A stretch of DNA of 64,000 nucleotides from JADMIH01 sp036399775 (GCA_036399775.1 DASWMJ010000099.1:9677-73676), one strand, 5' to 3'; positions 42,822 to 51,378 are shown, counted from the first letter of the stretch. A program made the numbers and translations. The notes: a model not told the origin generated them from the letters alone.

Positions 42822-44357
42822 TCAGGAGCCGCCGTAGTAGGCGGGCACGAGCAGGGCGAACAGACAGTAGACGTTCGATAGGCCGAGGAAGGCGGCGAGC
42901 ATGGCCGCAGTGGGGGCATAGCCGAGGCGGCCCTTAGATAGCAGGTTGAGCCAGGAGTAGGTGCCCCTGACTACCAGGAGGCTTGTGAGGGCGAGCGCGG
43001 GGAAGATAAGGCGGCCCCGCCAGGCGGCGTTGTAGGTCATGGCGACGTAGCCAAGCTCGAAGATGAGAGCGCCCAGGAGCAGGCAGGCGGCCTGGCGGCC
43101 ATTTATCGTGCGGCGCTTGAAGTCGAGGAGCAGGCCGATGATGCTCAGGGAGATGAGGGCAAAGTACAATCCGTAGAGGAGGGCGGGGGCTTCGACGGCC
43201 TCCCAGCCGAACCAGCCGAAGTGGGTGCGGGAAGTAAAGACGAGTTGCCTTACGTGCATGCCTATGTCGGCGCTATCGGTCACGGGGACGGCTACCACAG
43301 GGTTGAGGGCGATCTCCGAAGCCATCTGGTTGACGGCGTTGTGGCCCAGCGGGTCGCCGTAGGTTGATATATTACGGAAGGTCCACCAGCCGCCTACGAG
43401 AGCGCATATTACGAGGCTGAGGGCAAGCAGGGGCAGGCGATGTTTTATATAGGCCAGGTTGGGGCGGCCCCAGTTTCGAGGGTTGCCGCGAAGTGAGCGG
43501 AGAGGGAGGCCGGGCAGGCATAGCACAAGCAGACCGGCGGGTATGAATATAAGCAAGTTGGACTTGCCGAGCAGCACGAGACCGAGCATCACGCCCAGCG
43601 AGGCCGCGCGCCGCCAGTTCGCGCCGTGCATAAGAATGCGGACCATGACGTAGCTGGTTGCCACGCCTATCAGGATGGCAAGGTTGTCGTTGTTCACGAC
43701 GGACGAAATAAAGGTGAACTGGGGGAGGAGGCCGACGAGGGCGGCAGCGCCAACGGCCAGGGGCGATTCCTCCTGGCGTGGGAAGACCTGGCGCACGGTG
43801 GCGAAGGTGAGCAGGATAGTGCAGATGCCGAAGAGCATGCCTGTGGCGCGCATTATATAGGTCCAGGGGAGGAGATCGGCTGGCACGGGCGCGTGAGGGT
43901 ACATAGTGGCAGGCGGGTCGAGGTACTGGCCGCCGTAGGGCCTGTGGGTGAGATCGGGTACCAGGAGCTTGCCGGAGCGGCCCAGGGCGAGCATGATGCC
44001 CGCGTTCAGCAGGTAATAGGTAGGGGGCTGCTTGGCTTCGAGGGTGTATGGAGGCGTGGAGTCGCCGGTGCGGATGGGGGGCAGTTGGCCGTAGCGCACG
44101 AGGTACTCTACGTAACGGATGTGGTGGTACTCGTCGGGGCCTTCGCCTATGGGAGTGAGCAGGGTGTAGAGGGTGCAGAGGCCGACGTAGGCGTAGATGA
44201 TGGCGAGGAGCCATTTGCGGCCTGGGGTATAGGTGGGAGTAGGGGAAGTGTGTGGTTTGGGGGCCTCTCTCCTGGAGGGAGCGGTGTAAGTGATGTGGCC
44301 GTTGGTCGCCAGGAGGGAGTCTGCCTGGGCTGGCCTGGATGGTGTGTCTGTTATCAC
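42822..44357 (-). CDS. DUF2142/GT39-like membrane protein
   Basis: A 511-residue protein with about ten helices. The first outer loop is IGEGPDEYHHIRYVEYLVRYGQLP (split by spacing: GEGPDEYHHIRYVEYL), where PDE.HH fits the DUF2142/GT39 Asp-Glu motif. It lies at the upstream end of the glycosyltransferase operon. Upstream is the non-coding region with the tRNA-like sequences. Confidence 0.75.
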   Translation of the reverse strand: MITDTPSRPAQADSLLATNGHITYTAPSRREAPKPHTSPTPTYTPGRKWLLAIIYAYVGLCTLYTLLTPIGEGPDEYHHIRYVEYLVRYGQLPPIRTGDSTPPYTLEAKQPPTYYLLNAGIMLALGRSGKLLVPDLTHRPYGGQYLDPPATMYPHAPVPADLLPWTYIMRATGMLFGICTILLTFATVRQVFPRQEESPLAVGAAALVGLLPQFTFISSVVNNDNLAILIGVATSYVMVRILMHGANWRRAASLGVMLGLVLLGKSNLLIFIPAGLLVLCLPGLPLRSLRGNPRNWGRPNLAYIKHRLPLLALSLVICALVGGWWTFRNISTYGDPLGHNAVNQMASEIALNPVVAVPVTDSADIGMHVRQLVFTSRTHFGWFGWEAVEAPALLYGLYFALISLSIIGLLLDFKRRTINGRQAACLLLGALIFELGYVAMTYNAAWRGRLIFPALALTSLLVVRGTYSWLNLLSKGRLGYAPTAAMLAAFLGLSNVYCLFALLVPAYYGGS

Positions 44358-44463
44358 TGGCTGCTCTATCTCCGGTTAGTACTGCATTTTCGTGGACATA
44401 GACATGTCGCGCGGCGCGCCTGCATAAGCTAAGTTTAGCAGGGTACTAACACGTTTGGAATAG

Positions 44464-44505
44464 CCACAGTAGCCCATTCGTACCCGACAAATGGGCTATT
44501 TGTGG
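44464..44505. other. Hairpin in the gap upstream of the glycosyltransferase operon
   Basis: The 250 bases from 44358 to 44609 hold no gene. They contain one imperfect hairpin, arms CCACAGTAGCCCATT (44464-44478) and AATGGGCTATTTGTGG (44490-44505). Its role, terminator of the tRNA-like transcript or part of the operon leader, is not clear. A heptamer array (ACTCCTA, ATTCCTA, ATTACCT; about 44579-44600) follows. Confidence 0.45.
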
Positions 44506-44609
44506 GGTTAGGGGGACACGCCCAAGAAGCTCCGAACGGGGCTACGGGCTATGGAATGACTAATTTTGCACACACATATACTCCTAATTCCTAATTACCT
44601 ATATACCTA

Positions 44610-44638
44610 TTGACCATGCTATAAAAATGTGGTACAAT
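44610..44638 (+). promoter_or_regulatory. Sigma-70-type promoter antisense to the tRNA-like genes
   Basis: TTGACC (44610-44615), 17-base spacer, TACAAT (44633-44638). A transcript from about 44645 would run through a hairpin (GGGCA...TGCCC, 44642-44692) and a possible 20-codon ORF (44648-44710), then cross the two tRNA-like sequences antisense and reach the terminator at 44903-44948. Confidence 0.5.
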
Positions 44639-44711
44639 AAGGGCAAGATGAGCAAGGAATCGTGCGTACTTGAAGCACAAAACGATGCCCTACTCACCTT
44701 ACCAAGTTAGC

Positions 44712-44821
44712 GCCAGCGACAGGATTTGCACCTGCAAGCCTTGAGTGTGACCCTACACAAGCCCACTTTTGGCCCAAACCGCTTACGAGGCGGTGACGCA
44801 CATCTAATGCGCTGCGCTGGC
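44712..44821 (-). tRNA. tRNA-like sequence, anticodon loop CUCGUAA (CGU, Thr), long variable region
   Basis: On the minus strand the acceptor arms are GCCAGCG and CGCTGGC, a D-arm GCGCA...TGCGT, a perfect anticodon stem ACCGC/GCGGT around the loop CTCGTAA, and a T-arm GCAGG-TGCAAAT-CCTGT. A threonine CGU anticodon is read. Two things are odd: a 42-base region between anticodon and T-arm, foldable into a stem-loop, although tRNA-Thr is class I; and a D-loop without the usual GG and a T-loop with G at position 55. CCA is not encoded. It could be a noncanonical tRNA or a degenerate one. Confidence 0.45.
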
Positions 44822-44826
44822 ATGGA

Positions 44827-44897
44827 GCGCGGGAAGGGAGTCGAACCCTTAACTCATAACTGGGTGGGAATGCGTTTGGCCGTTAAACTACCCGCGC
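44827..44897 (-). tRNA. tRNA-like sequence with failed anticodon stem
   Basis: A 71-base cloverleaf-like sequence on the minus strand: acceptor GCGCGGG/CCCGCGC, D-arm GTTT-AACGGCC-AAAC with the expected GG, and a standard T-arm AAGGG-TTCGACT-CCCTT. The anticodon arm (CATTCCCACCCAGTTATG) cannot form a five-bp stem in any register I tried; at best three pairs (CAT/ATG) enclose a 12-base loop. It lies six bases upstream of the previous tRNA-like sequence, so both may be one transcript. Most likely a decayed or mimic tRNA. Confidence 0.45.
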
Positions 44898-44902
44898 CTG
44901 GA

Positions 44903-44948
44903 GAAGGGACCGTGATGTTTGCGAGACGGAGCGGTTCCTTCTGCTTTT
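44903..44948 (+). terminator. Hairpin with T-run on the plus strand
   Basis: GAAGGGACCG (44903-44912) pairs with CGGTTCCTTC (44932-44941, one G-U) and is followed by TGCTTTT. It has the form of a rho-independent terminator for plus-strand transcription from the promoter at 44610. Confidence 0.55.
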
Positions 44949-44955
44949 AATCTGA

Positions 44956-45411
44956 TTATAGTTCTTGCTTATGTACGGCCTCATTTCGCTTTTCTAAAAA
45001 ATGTGTGAGCGCCCTATTTACCGAAAGATAAGCATACTCTTGCTTTGGGAACGGGTACTGCTCTTCAATCAAACGGGCTAGGAGCATATCGTATAGTTGT
45101 CTACGCTCCATATGCTCCCAATCGGGCACTCCCTCTAATATATCCTCAATTGCCTTCGTTACGGGAGTGTTTGCCCATCTACCGTTAGGAGTAGAAGTAG
45201 TTATAACCGCAACAGCATCGGGCAAACTATCCTCTACACCATTTCCTGAAATCGCGCTATAGAAACTACGTCCAGAGGTAAGCGCAGCGTCCAACTCTTT
45301 TATTTCTCGCTCCGCATGCTCAAGCCTACGTTGTGCATCCTCACGTCTAGCTTGTAGCGCTTCCAACTCCCTGACGTACATGTCTAAGAAAGCGCGTTTC
45401 TCGTTATTCAT
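44956..45411 (-). CDS. Hypothetical protein with N-terminal coiled coil
   Basis: A 151-residue protein of unknown family. Residues 1-45 are a coiled coil (YVRELEALQARREDAQRRLEHAEREIKELDAAL, in segments). The C-terminal half, ending ALTHFLEKRNEA, has the look of a winged-helix domain (VTKAIEDILEGVPDWEHMERRQLYDMLL). That would suit a DNA-binding regulator, perhaps of its own promoter, which contains palindromic sites. It is transcribed away from the tRNA-like genes. The role is an inference. Confidence 0.6.
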   Translation of the reverse strand: MNNEKRAFLDMYVRELEALQARREDAQRRLEHAEREIKELDAALTSGRSFYSAISGNGVEDSLPDAVAVITTSTPNGRWANTPVTKAIEDILEGVPDWEHMERRQLYDMLLARLIEEQYPFPKQEYAYLSVNRALTHFLEKRNEAVHKQEL

Positions 45412-45432
45412 AGCCCATACCCCCTACTAGCC

Positions 45433-45473
45433 AGTATATCCGATAGTCCTAGCCTTGTCAAGACCTAGGACTA
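45433..45473 (-). promoter_or_regulatory. Consensus promoter with overlapping operator
   Basis: On the minus strand TTGACA (45456-45461), 17-base spacer, TATACT (45433-45438), a near-perfect sigma-70 promoter for the hypothetical gene at 44956-45411. Inverted arms TAGTCCTAG (45444-45452) and CTAGGACTA (45465-45473) place one half-site in the spacer and one upstream of the -35, so a bound repressor would block polymerase. Confidence 0.7.
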
Positions 45474-45524
45474 GGGGAAATCACTACTACATCGTAAACC
45501 TTGAGGCTAGGTGATGTTATGTAA

Positions 45525-45554
45525 ACTAGCCACCACTATGTAGTGATGGCTAGT
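45525..45554. promoter_or_regulatory. ACTAGCCA palindrome in a CTAG-rich upstream region
   Basis: ACTAGCCACCACTA (45525-45538) and TAGTGATGGCTAGT (45541-45554) form a 14-bp palindrome with one mismatch around a two-base centre. The region 45420-45640 contains about ten CTAG tetramers, many inside ACTAGCC/GGCTAGT. They could be binding sites for one regulator. Confidence 0.5.
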
Positions 45555-45632
45555 GTGGAAAACTAGCTGATTTTGGTGGAAAACCTATTAGCTAGCTATA
45601 AGAGTAGACATAACCTTGCGCTACTGACTTAC

Positions 45633-47042
45633 CTAGTTTTTGGGCAAAGCCGGGTTAGGGGTGAGGGCTAGCGGAATTGGGGTAAGGTTGTAAAGGCGTG
45701 GGAGGGTCACGATGAGGGCCCAAAGCAAGAGGTTGCCGTAAAAACGGGGGTAGTAGAAGAAGGCGCGCCACCCCTCGGCTTCCGGCAGGTTGCCGCCCGT
45801 GCTGTAATAGCGCCAGGGTATGCCAAGCAGCACCGCCGCGAGTACCAGGACTAGCCAGGGGAGTAGAGTACGACCGTATCCGGGCTGCTTCTGAGCCGTT
45901 TCCGCATGGTCAACGCTCCATAGATGCACAAGCACGCCAACCACGACCGCCAGGGGGAATATGGCAAGCGTATGGTGGTAGTCTTCGCTGATTGGCGAAA
46001 TGAGCAGGGCCAGGGGAGTTGCCAGGGCATAGGGGAGGAGTCTTTGCGCGGCAGAGGCACCACTTCCGGAGGTGCGTGTGTGCCAGATGGTATAGATGCT
46101 GACGGCCACTAAAAGCGCGGCCAGCAGCCACCATAGGGGGGCTACCAGCCAGGGCGCGTCGAGGATTGGGCCGGGGTTCCACTGGGGGTGGTAGCGGAAG
46201 AGGTGCGTGAGGAAATTGTTGAGCGACTGGTAGGCGTTCACGGCAGTCTCCGGGCGCTCCCGCCAGGTCGTAATTAGGTTGAGGGAGGTGCCCCATACGC
46301 CAGGGCCGAGCCAAACCAGGGTGACCAGGACCGCAGCGCCGTATATACCTGCCGCCGCGCAGACGGTCTTCCATTGCCTTTGGACGAGCGCGGGCAGGAG
46401 GTGTACTGTGCCATAGAATTGTCGCATCAGCATGGCGAATGCAAGGGAGCACCCGGCGGCGAAACTTCCCCTGCCTCGCCCGGAGGGTACCGCTTCACCG
46501 GTTTGCGGTCCCATCCTTAGAGATAGAAGCGCGCCCACGACGATAAAGAGGAGGGCAGCGGCGTAATCCTGGCCTGTACGGATATTGGCGCGCCAGGGCT
46601 GGAACAACGGCACAGCCCCGGAGAGTGCGAGAGCTACAAGGGGGGGCAATCGCAAGGCACGCAACAGCAGGGTCCAGGCGAGAATGAAAAATATCAGGCC
46701 GGCGCAAATCCAGATGGTGCGCGCGGTATCCACATCTAGCCCTGCTATGGGAAGGTAAGGCAGGATAGTAGCAGGGGAGTTTGGGTCGAATATGTCGGGC
46801 ACCGCGCCCAACCTTATACTTGCGCTGCTAAATGCCCCCGCGTCGTACAGCATAGCGCCCTGCCCTTCGATAGCAAGGCGCGCTCCTACCCAGATCGCGG
46901 TCCGCCGCCAGCCATCCTGGAAGGCGGCAGGCCAGAAGACTTGCACGATAAGCTGCCCCCACGTAATGAGCGATAACGCAAGAAGCGTGACCGCTATGAG
47001 GGTCCGGCGGCGCTTATCGTCAAGCAGTCTGTGCAGCTTCAA
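45633..47042 (-). CDS. GT87/DUF2029 family glycosyltransferase
   Basis: A 469-residue membrane protein with about ten helices. Its first long outer loop has FQDGWRRTAIWVGARLAIEG and FDPNSPATILPYLP, and the NIRTGQDYAAALLFIVVGAL segment resembles the DUF2029 core. A polyprenol-phosphate mannosyltransferase-like role is likely. A telomere-like heptamer array lies between it and the upstream GT39 gene. Confidence 0.78.
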   Translation of the reverse strand: MKLHRLLDDKRRRTLIAVTLLALSLITWGQLIVQVFWPAAFQDGWRRTAIWVGARLAIEGQGAMLYDAGAFSSASIRLGAVPDIFDPNSPATILPYLPIAGLDVDTARTIWICAGLIFFILAWTLLLRALRLPPLVALALSGAVPLFQPWRANIRTGQDYAAALLFIVVGALLSLRMGPQTGEAVPSGRGRGSFAAGCSLAFAMLMRQFYGTVHLLPALVQRQWKTVCAAAGIYGAAVLVTLVWLGPGVWGTSLNLITTWRERPETAVNAYQSLNNFLTHLFRYHPQWNPGPILDAPWLVAPLWWLLAALLVAVSIYTIWHTRTSGSGASAAQRLLPYALATPLALLISPISEDYHHTLAIFPLAVVVGVLVHLWSVDHAETAQKQPGYGRTLLPWLVLVLAAVLLGIPWRYYSTGGNLPEAEGWRAFFYYPRFYGNLLLWALIVTLPRLYNLTPIPLALTPNPALPKN

Positions 47043-47062
47043 GCGGAGTTCCTCTGTGAATA

Positions 47063-47104
47063 GGGGTTAGGGGTTAGGGGTTAGGGGTTAGGGGTTAGGG
47101 GTTA
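47063..47104 (+). repeat. Heptamer tandem repeat (GGGGTTA), telomere-like
   Basis: Six exact copies of GGGGTTA in tandem, between the GT87 gene and the GT39 gene. It looks like a telomere repeat but is internal and belongs to the period-seven family of the window. Confidence 0.95.
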
Positions 47105-47129
47105 GGAATTGGGTATTGATCCCTGACCC

Positions 47130-48974
47130 CTATTTTTGTAGAGCCTGGGCTATCTCGGTTTCGATTTGGGCCTGGTCTGGATAGCCGTTGTCACGTAGAT
47201 GCTGGGCAAGCAAGAGGTGGACCTGGGGGTTGCCGGGGCGCATGAACTTGGAGGTCAGGGCTTCGCGCCAGGCCATGTTGGGGTTGTGGCGGGCGTCGAA
47301 GCCGGTGGCGGTTGCCAGGAACTCTTCGGCTAGCTGGGGGTAGTATGCACCGGCTCGGCGGTACGACTCGGCAGCCTGAGTGGGGTCGCCTTGTGCTTGG
47401 AAGATGCCGCCGCGCAGGGTGGCGACGGGCTGGAAGCCGAGGCTCCTGGTTTCGAGCCACGTGACCAGGCGCTCCATGCCGGTGAGGACGCTTTCGGGGT
47501 TGCGCTCTCGCATGATGACGATGCGCTCGAAGTTGGCGGGGTCGGACCAGGCCGGGTCGGCGCTTGGGAGGCTCGCCACGAAGCCAGGGTCTTGCTGGAA
47601 GAAGCTGACTACCCAATAGATAGAGCCTGTGGGACGCTGGGCAAATACGCGGGGGTCGCGGGAATCGTATGTGGGGGCGGGGGGTGTGCCGTGCCAGTAG
47701 AAGTTGACGACGGCCATGCCGAGCGCAGGCTCATCGGCCAGGATTATGAGGTCGCCGGGGCCTGCCTGTTGGGAGAGGTAGAGGGCGGCTCCCCGGTAGT
47801 CGGGGAGGGAGGATAGTCGGCGGTGCTCCTGGGGGTTGAAGTAGATGTAGAGGGAGAAGATGAAGAGAGTGAGGACGGCAGCGCTTACGGCACCGGCGGC
47901 TGCGCGCCATATATGTGCGAGTTGTTGGCGGGCGCGGGGGGAGGGCCAGAGGGAGACGAGGCCATTGGCGATGAGCAGGAAGTAGAAAGGCATGGCGAAG
48001 AGGGCGTAACGCTGGAAGACTATGTTGGTGGTGCGGAAGGCGGCAAGTTCGATGCCGGGGATGAGCGTGAGCAGGATGCAGAGGAGGACGGCATGAGTGC
48101 GGCGTTGGTAGAGGGCGACGATGGCACCGAGGGCGGCGAGCAGGAAGAAGCCCAACTGGATGTATGGCTCGGTGGGGCTGCCGATGCCTAGCTGGGCCAG
48201 GCGGGTGAAGAAGAGGGATAGCTGGGCCGGGAGGATGTTAGGTAGGCGTTCCCAGGCCGGGGCGGTGCGGTGGACGTGGAATATGTCGAAGGCGAGGGGG
48301 ATGGCGGCGATGCCTAATATGGCGAGGGAGATGAGGGCGTATCGGAGCGATTTGCGTTCTTTGCGGCGTTGGGACCACAAGCGGTACAGCACCCATAAGA
48401 GGATAGGGGCGAGGGCGGGCATAAAGAGGGTGAGGGTGAAGTAGGAGAAGTGGAGGGCTGCGATGGTAGATAGGGCGAAGGCAGCCCACCACCGGGCAGA
48501 GGCCGTGCGACGCGCTACGAGCAAGCAATAGACGGATAGGGCGGTGGAGAGGACCAGGAAGGTGTAGGGGCGAACGTCTTGCGAGTGGCTGACGTGGATG
48601 GCGGAGAGGGCGAGCAGGAGGGCGGCGATGAGGCCCTGGGCGCGGCCAAATAGCTCCCTGCCCAGGAGATAGACGGCCAGGGGGGTGAGGGCACCTGCGA
48701 GGGCGGAAGGTAGGCGCACCAGGATAGGGGAGGAGGCGGGGTTTATAGGCATGGAGGTGAGCCAGACGAGGAAGTAGTGGAGGGGGGTCTGGACCAGCAT
48801 GCCGCCGAAGCGGTCGGTGAAGATAGCGAGGGGGCCGCGTGACGCTATCTCTATGGAGGCTACTTCGTCGTACCAGAGGCCGTAGTAGTCGAGGGACCAG
48901 AGGCGAATGACCAGGGCAAGGAGGGATATGCCCGCTAGCAGGAGCCATGCGCGATGGGGGCGGGTGGCTGGCAT
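47130..48974 (-). CDS. GT39-family glycosyltransferase with TPR-like C-terminus
   Basis: A 614-residue paralogue of 39002-40921 and 40938-42812. First outer loop GLWYDEVASIEIASRGPLA with WYDE, a helical core, and a soluble tail ending EEFLATATGFDARHNPNMAWR and HLLLAQHLRDNGYPDQAQIE. It starts 7 bases after the DUF4175-like gene, so these two are probably one operon. Confidence 0.82.
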   Translation of the reverse strand: MPATRPHRAWLLLAGISLLALVIRLWSLDYYGLWYDEVASIEIASRGPLAIFTDRFGGMLVQTPLHYFLVWLTSMPINPASSPILVRLPSALAGALTPLAVYLLGRELFGRAQGLIAALLLALSAIHVSHSQDVRPYTFLVLSTALSVYCLLVARRTASARWWAAFALSTIAALHFSYFTLTLFMPALAPILLWVLYRLWSQRRKERKSLRYALISLAILGIAAIPLAFDIFHVHRTAPAWERLPNILPAQLSLFFTRLAQLGIGSPTEPYIQLGFFLLAALGAIVALYQRRTHAVLLCILLTLIPGIELAAFRTTNIVFQRYALFAMPFYFLLIANGLVSLWPSPRARQQLAHIWRAAAGAVSAAVLTLFIFSLYIYFNPQEHRRLSSLPDYRGAALYLSQQAGPGDLIILADEPALGMAVVNFYWHGTPPAPTYDSRDPRVFAQRPTGSIYWVVSFFQQDPGFVASLPSADPAWSDPANFERIVIMRERNPESVLTGMERLVTWLETRSLGFQPVATLRGGIFQAQGDPTQAAESYRRAGAYYPQLAEEFLATATGFDARHNPNMAWREALTSKFMRPGNPQVHLLLAQHLRDNGYPDQAQIETEIAQALQK

Positions 48975-48981
48975 AGGGGCG

Positions 48982-50856
48982 CTAGGGTTGGCTCGGCGGC
49001 TCTATTTCGGTGAAGTAATCGCGGACCAAGTCTTTATAGCCCTGGGGGATGTAGTCGCTGCCGAGGGCGTTGCCCGCGCGCTCTTTGTACTCGCCGTAGA
49101 CCTGCTCGTAGGGCACCTGGGCGTTGCCGGGGCTGTTGGCGTCGGTGTTGGTGCCCGCGCTGGTCTGCTCGCCCTTATCGCCCTGGCCCTGCACGGAGAT
49201 GGGCGTGAGGTTGGCGTCGACGCTGCTGGGTGGTGCGTAGACAGGCTCCTGGTGGCCGGTGCCCCAGCCGCCGTTGGGCTGGCCTCCATTGGGGTTGCCG
49301 TTACCATTGCCATTGTTGCCCTGCCCCTGCCCCTGCCCCTGACCTTGACCCTGCCCTTGACCCTGGCCTTGCCCCTGACCCTGCACCGCGACAGGCGTGC
49401 CGGTACCCTGGGCGAGAACGGGGGTGCCGGTGCGTGCGGGCTGGCCTGTGGCGGGGGAGCCGAGGACAACCGGGGTGCCGGAGATGGGAGTGCCCGGTGA
49501 TGCGACGGGCGAGCCGAGGGAGGCTATGGCCGTGCCTGAGAAGGGCGTGCCGGAGAAAGGGGTGCCTGACGAGGGGGTGCCGTTGTTGGTGCGGGTGCCC
49601 TGGGCGATTGCCGTGCCGGATAGGGGACTGCCGGGGACCGGGGTGGAGCGCCCCGCCTGGGCTATGTCCGACTTGCTCTGCTGTAACTGGGAGAGGGCCT
49701 GGCGTACCTGCTCCTGGGAGGCAAGGTCCTGGGCGCTATCGCTCATCTGCTGGCCTGCGTCCTTGAGGGCCTGCTTCGCGGCTTCGGGGTCGTTCTGCTC
49801 AAGGGCGTTGGCTGCCCTGTCGAGGCTGCCGGCAAGCCCAGGGTCGAGGGCTACTACGTTGTCGCGGGCCTGGCGCAGCGAGTCGGCCAGGGCCTTTCGC
49901 TCCTCCGGGGTCATCTTGTCGAGGTTGTCGGCGGCTTTGTCGAGGGCTTCTTTGGCCTTTTCTGGGTCGCCAGCTTTGAGGGCTTCGCCTGCTTCTTTGG
50001 CCGAAGGGTTGTTGGAGGCGGCAAGCTGTTTGGCCAGCTCATCGAGGGCGGCGCGCTCGGCGGGTGCCTGGGGGTCGAGGGCCTTCTGTAGCTCATTCTC
50101 GGTCTCGGAGAGGCGAGCGAGGGCTTCCTCCCGCGAGAGGTCCTGGGTGGAGAGGTCGCGGGAAAGCTGCTCCAGCTCCTTGAGGAGTTCTTGCAGGGTA
50201 GGGTCGTTAGGGGTGCGCGGGTTGGCCTGGACCTGCTGCTTGAGGGCTTCTATCTTCTTCTGCTCGATGCCCACCTGCGCCCGCGCCGCGCTTTCGGGGG
50301 AGGGCTGGATGGGGTTGGGCACGAAGATGGCAGCCAGGAGGAGGGCCAGCATCACGCCTGCCGGGGCGAACTGCCTGCGGTCCAGCTTCAAGGGGAGGTC
50401 TTTTTGCGGGGAGAGGCGGGATGCGGAAGCGAGAGCGTCGTCAAGCTGGGCCTCGCGTAAGACGGTAAGCGCGGGGTTTGGGTTGGAGGGCGGTTTTGTG
50501 GCGTCTTCGAGGGCGGTGGATAGGCGCTCGTCCAGGGAGAGCAGGAGATCGGCCTTGCGGGCGGTGGACATGAGGTCGCGCGGGCGAACGAGGGTGTATA
50601 AGAGTGCGGTGAGTAAGGCTGCCGCTACGAAGCCCGCGCCGGTGGCAAACAGGGCGGGCAAAGGCATCATGGGCGTTACGCGCCAGATAATCGCGAGCAA
50701 GACGGATGCGCCCAGGCCCAGCGCGGCGGCAATGGGTAGCAGCGAAGTAGCCTCCTGGATGCGGAGGCGCGACTGGACGCGGCGCAGGATGGCATGGAGT
50801 TGGTGGAGGCGCGGGTCCGGGATTTGGGTTGGCGTGGGTTGGTTTGGCATGCTCAT
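48982..50856 (-). CDS. DUF4175-like membrane protein with Gln/Glu-rich helices
   Basis: The 624-residue protein has three membrane helices near the N-terminus (TSLLPIAAALGLGASVLLAI, ALFATGAGFVAAALLTALLY and RRQFAPAGVMLALLLAAIF). A long helical, Gln/Ala/Leu-rich middle follows (TLQELLKELEQLSRDLSTQD, EELRKALADSLRQARDN-like). It then has a Thr/Pro/Gly-rich region with nine GQ pairs in a row, an NG/NGN segment, and a C-terminal IPQGYKDLVRDYF. The order fits DUF4175. No partner vWA or MoxR gene is visible. It is upstream of the GT39 gene at 47130. Confidence 0.75.
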   Translation of the reverse strand: MSMPNQPTPTQIPDPRLHQLHAILRRVQSRLRIQEATSLLPIAAALGLGASVLLAIIWRVTPMMPLPALFATGAGFVAAALLTALLYTLVRPRDLMSTARKADLLLSLDERLSTALEDATKPPSNPNPALTVLREAQLDDALASASRLSPQKDLPLKLDRRQFAPAGVMLALLLAAIFVPNPIQPSPESAARAQVGIEQKKIEALKQQVQANPRTPNDPTLQELLKELEQLSRDLSTQDLSREEALARLSETENELQKALDPQAPAERAALDELAKQLAASNNPSAKEAGEALKAGDPEKAKEALDKAADNLDKMTPEERKALADSLRQARDNVVALDPGLAGSLDRAANALEQNDPEAAKQALKDAGQQMSDSAQDLASQEQVRQALSQLQQSKSDIAQAGRSTPVPGSPLSGTAIAQGTRTNNGTPSSGTPFSGTPFSGTAIASLGSPVASPGTPISGTPVVLGSPATGQPARTGTPVLAQGTGTPVAVQGQGQGQGQGQGQGQGQGQGQGNNGNGNGNPNGGQPNGGWGTGHQEPVYAPPSSVDANLTPISVQGQGDKGEQTSAGTNTDANSPGNAQVPYEQVYGEYKERAGNALGSDYIPQGYKDLVRDYFTEIEPPSQP

Positions 50857-50963
50857 TTGTTGTACGTCTGGGTATGATTATAAGTTCCAGGGGGTGGAAG
50901 GGCAAGGGCAGCACATTTCGGTTATGATGTACCATCTAACGAACGTAAAGGAGCACGACCGAA

Positions 50964-51344
50964 ATGGATATGAAACTTGAATTGGTGCCGATGCCGGTTT
51001 CCGATATTGACCGCGCAAAGGCTTTCTACGTAGAGAAGCTTGGATTTAATGCGGACCATGATTCGCGGCCTAATGAGACAATCAGGGTTGTGCAACTGAC
51101 GCCGCCTGGGTCGGCGTGTTCAATCGTGCTGACGGCGGGTCTGCCCGATATTGAGATGCAGCCTGGGTCGCAGAGGGGGTTGCACCTGGTAGTTGAGGAC
51201 GTAAGCAAGGTGCGCGAAGTGCTCGCGGGCAGGGGCGTTGACGTGGGTGAGGTTGTCGAGTATCCCAGGGGGATCAAGTACGTTCATTTCAGCGACCCCG
51301 ACGGGAATACCTGGGCGTTGCAGGAGATACCGGAGGGGATTTAG
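50964..51344 (+). CDS. VOC (glyoxalase/bleomycin-resistance) family protein
   Basis: A 126-residue protein with two beta-alpha-beta-beta-beta modules. It starts with LELVPMPVSDIDRAKAFYVEKLGF and continues with HLVVEDVSKVREVLAGRGV and FSDPDGNTWALQEIPEG. VOC proteins are metal-dependent isomerases or dioxygenases, or bind drugs. Which activity applies is not known. It is divergent from the DUF4175 gene and precedes the transposase remnant. Confidence 0.85.
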   Translation: MDMKLELVPMPVSDIDRAKAFYVEKLGFNADHDSRPNETIRVVQLTPPGSACSIVLTAGLPDIEMQPGSQRGLHLVVEDVSKVREVLAGRGVDVGEVVEYPRGIKYVHFSDPDGNTWALQEIPEGI

Positions 51345-51378
51345 CTGCCGGGGGATTCGTTTTGCTTGCTAGAGCTTG

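Noticed and set aside
44726..44950. 74-codon ORF across the tRNA-like sequences
   Set aside because: It translates tRNA-like structure and has no Shine-Dalgarno or family resemblance.
47063..47104. GGGGTTA array as a telomere or linear replicon end
   Set aside because: The array is internal and short, and the same class of period-seven repeat with other units occurs many times in the window.
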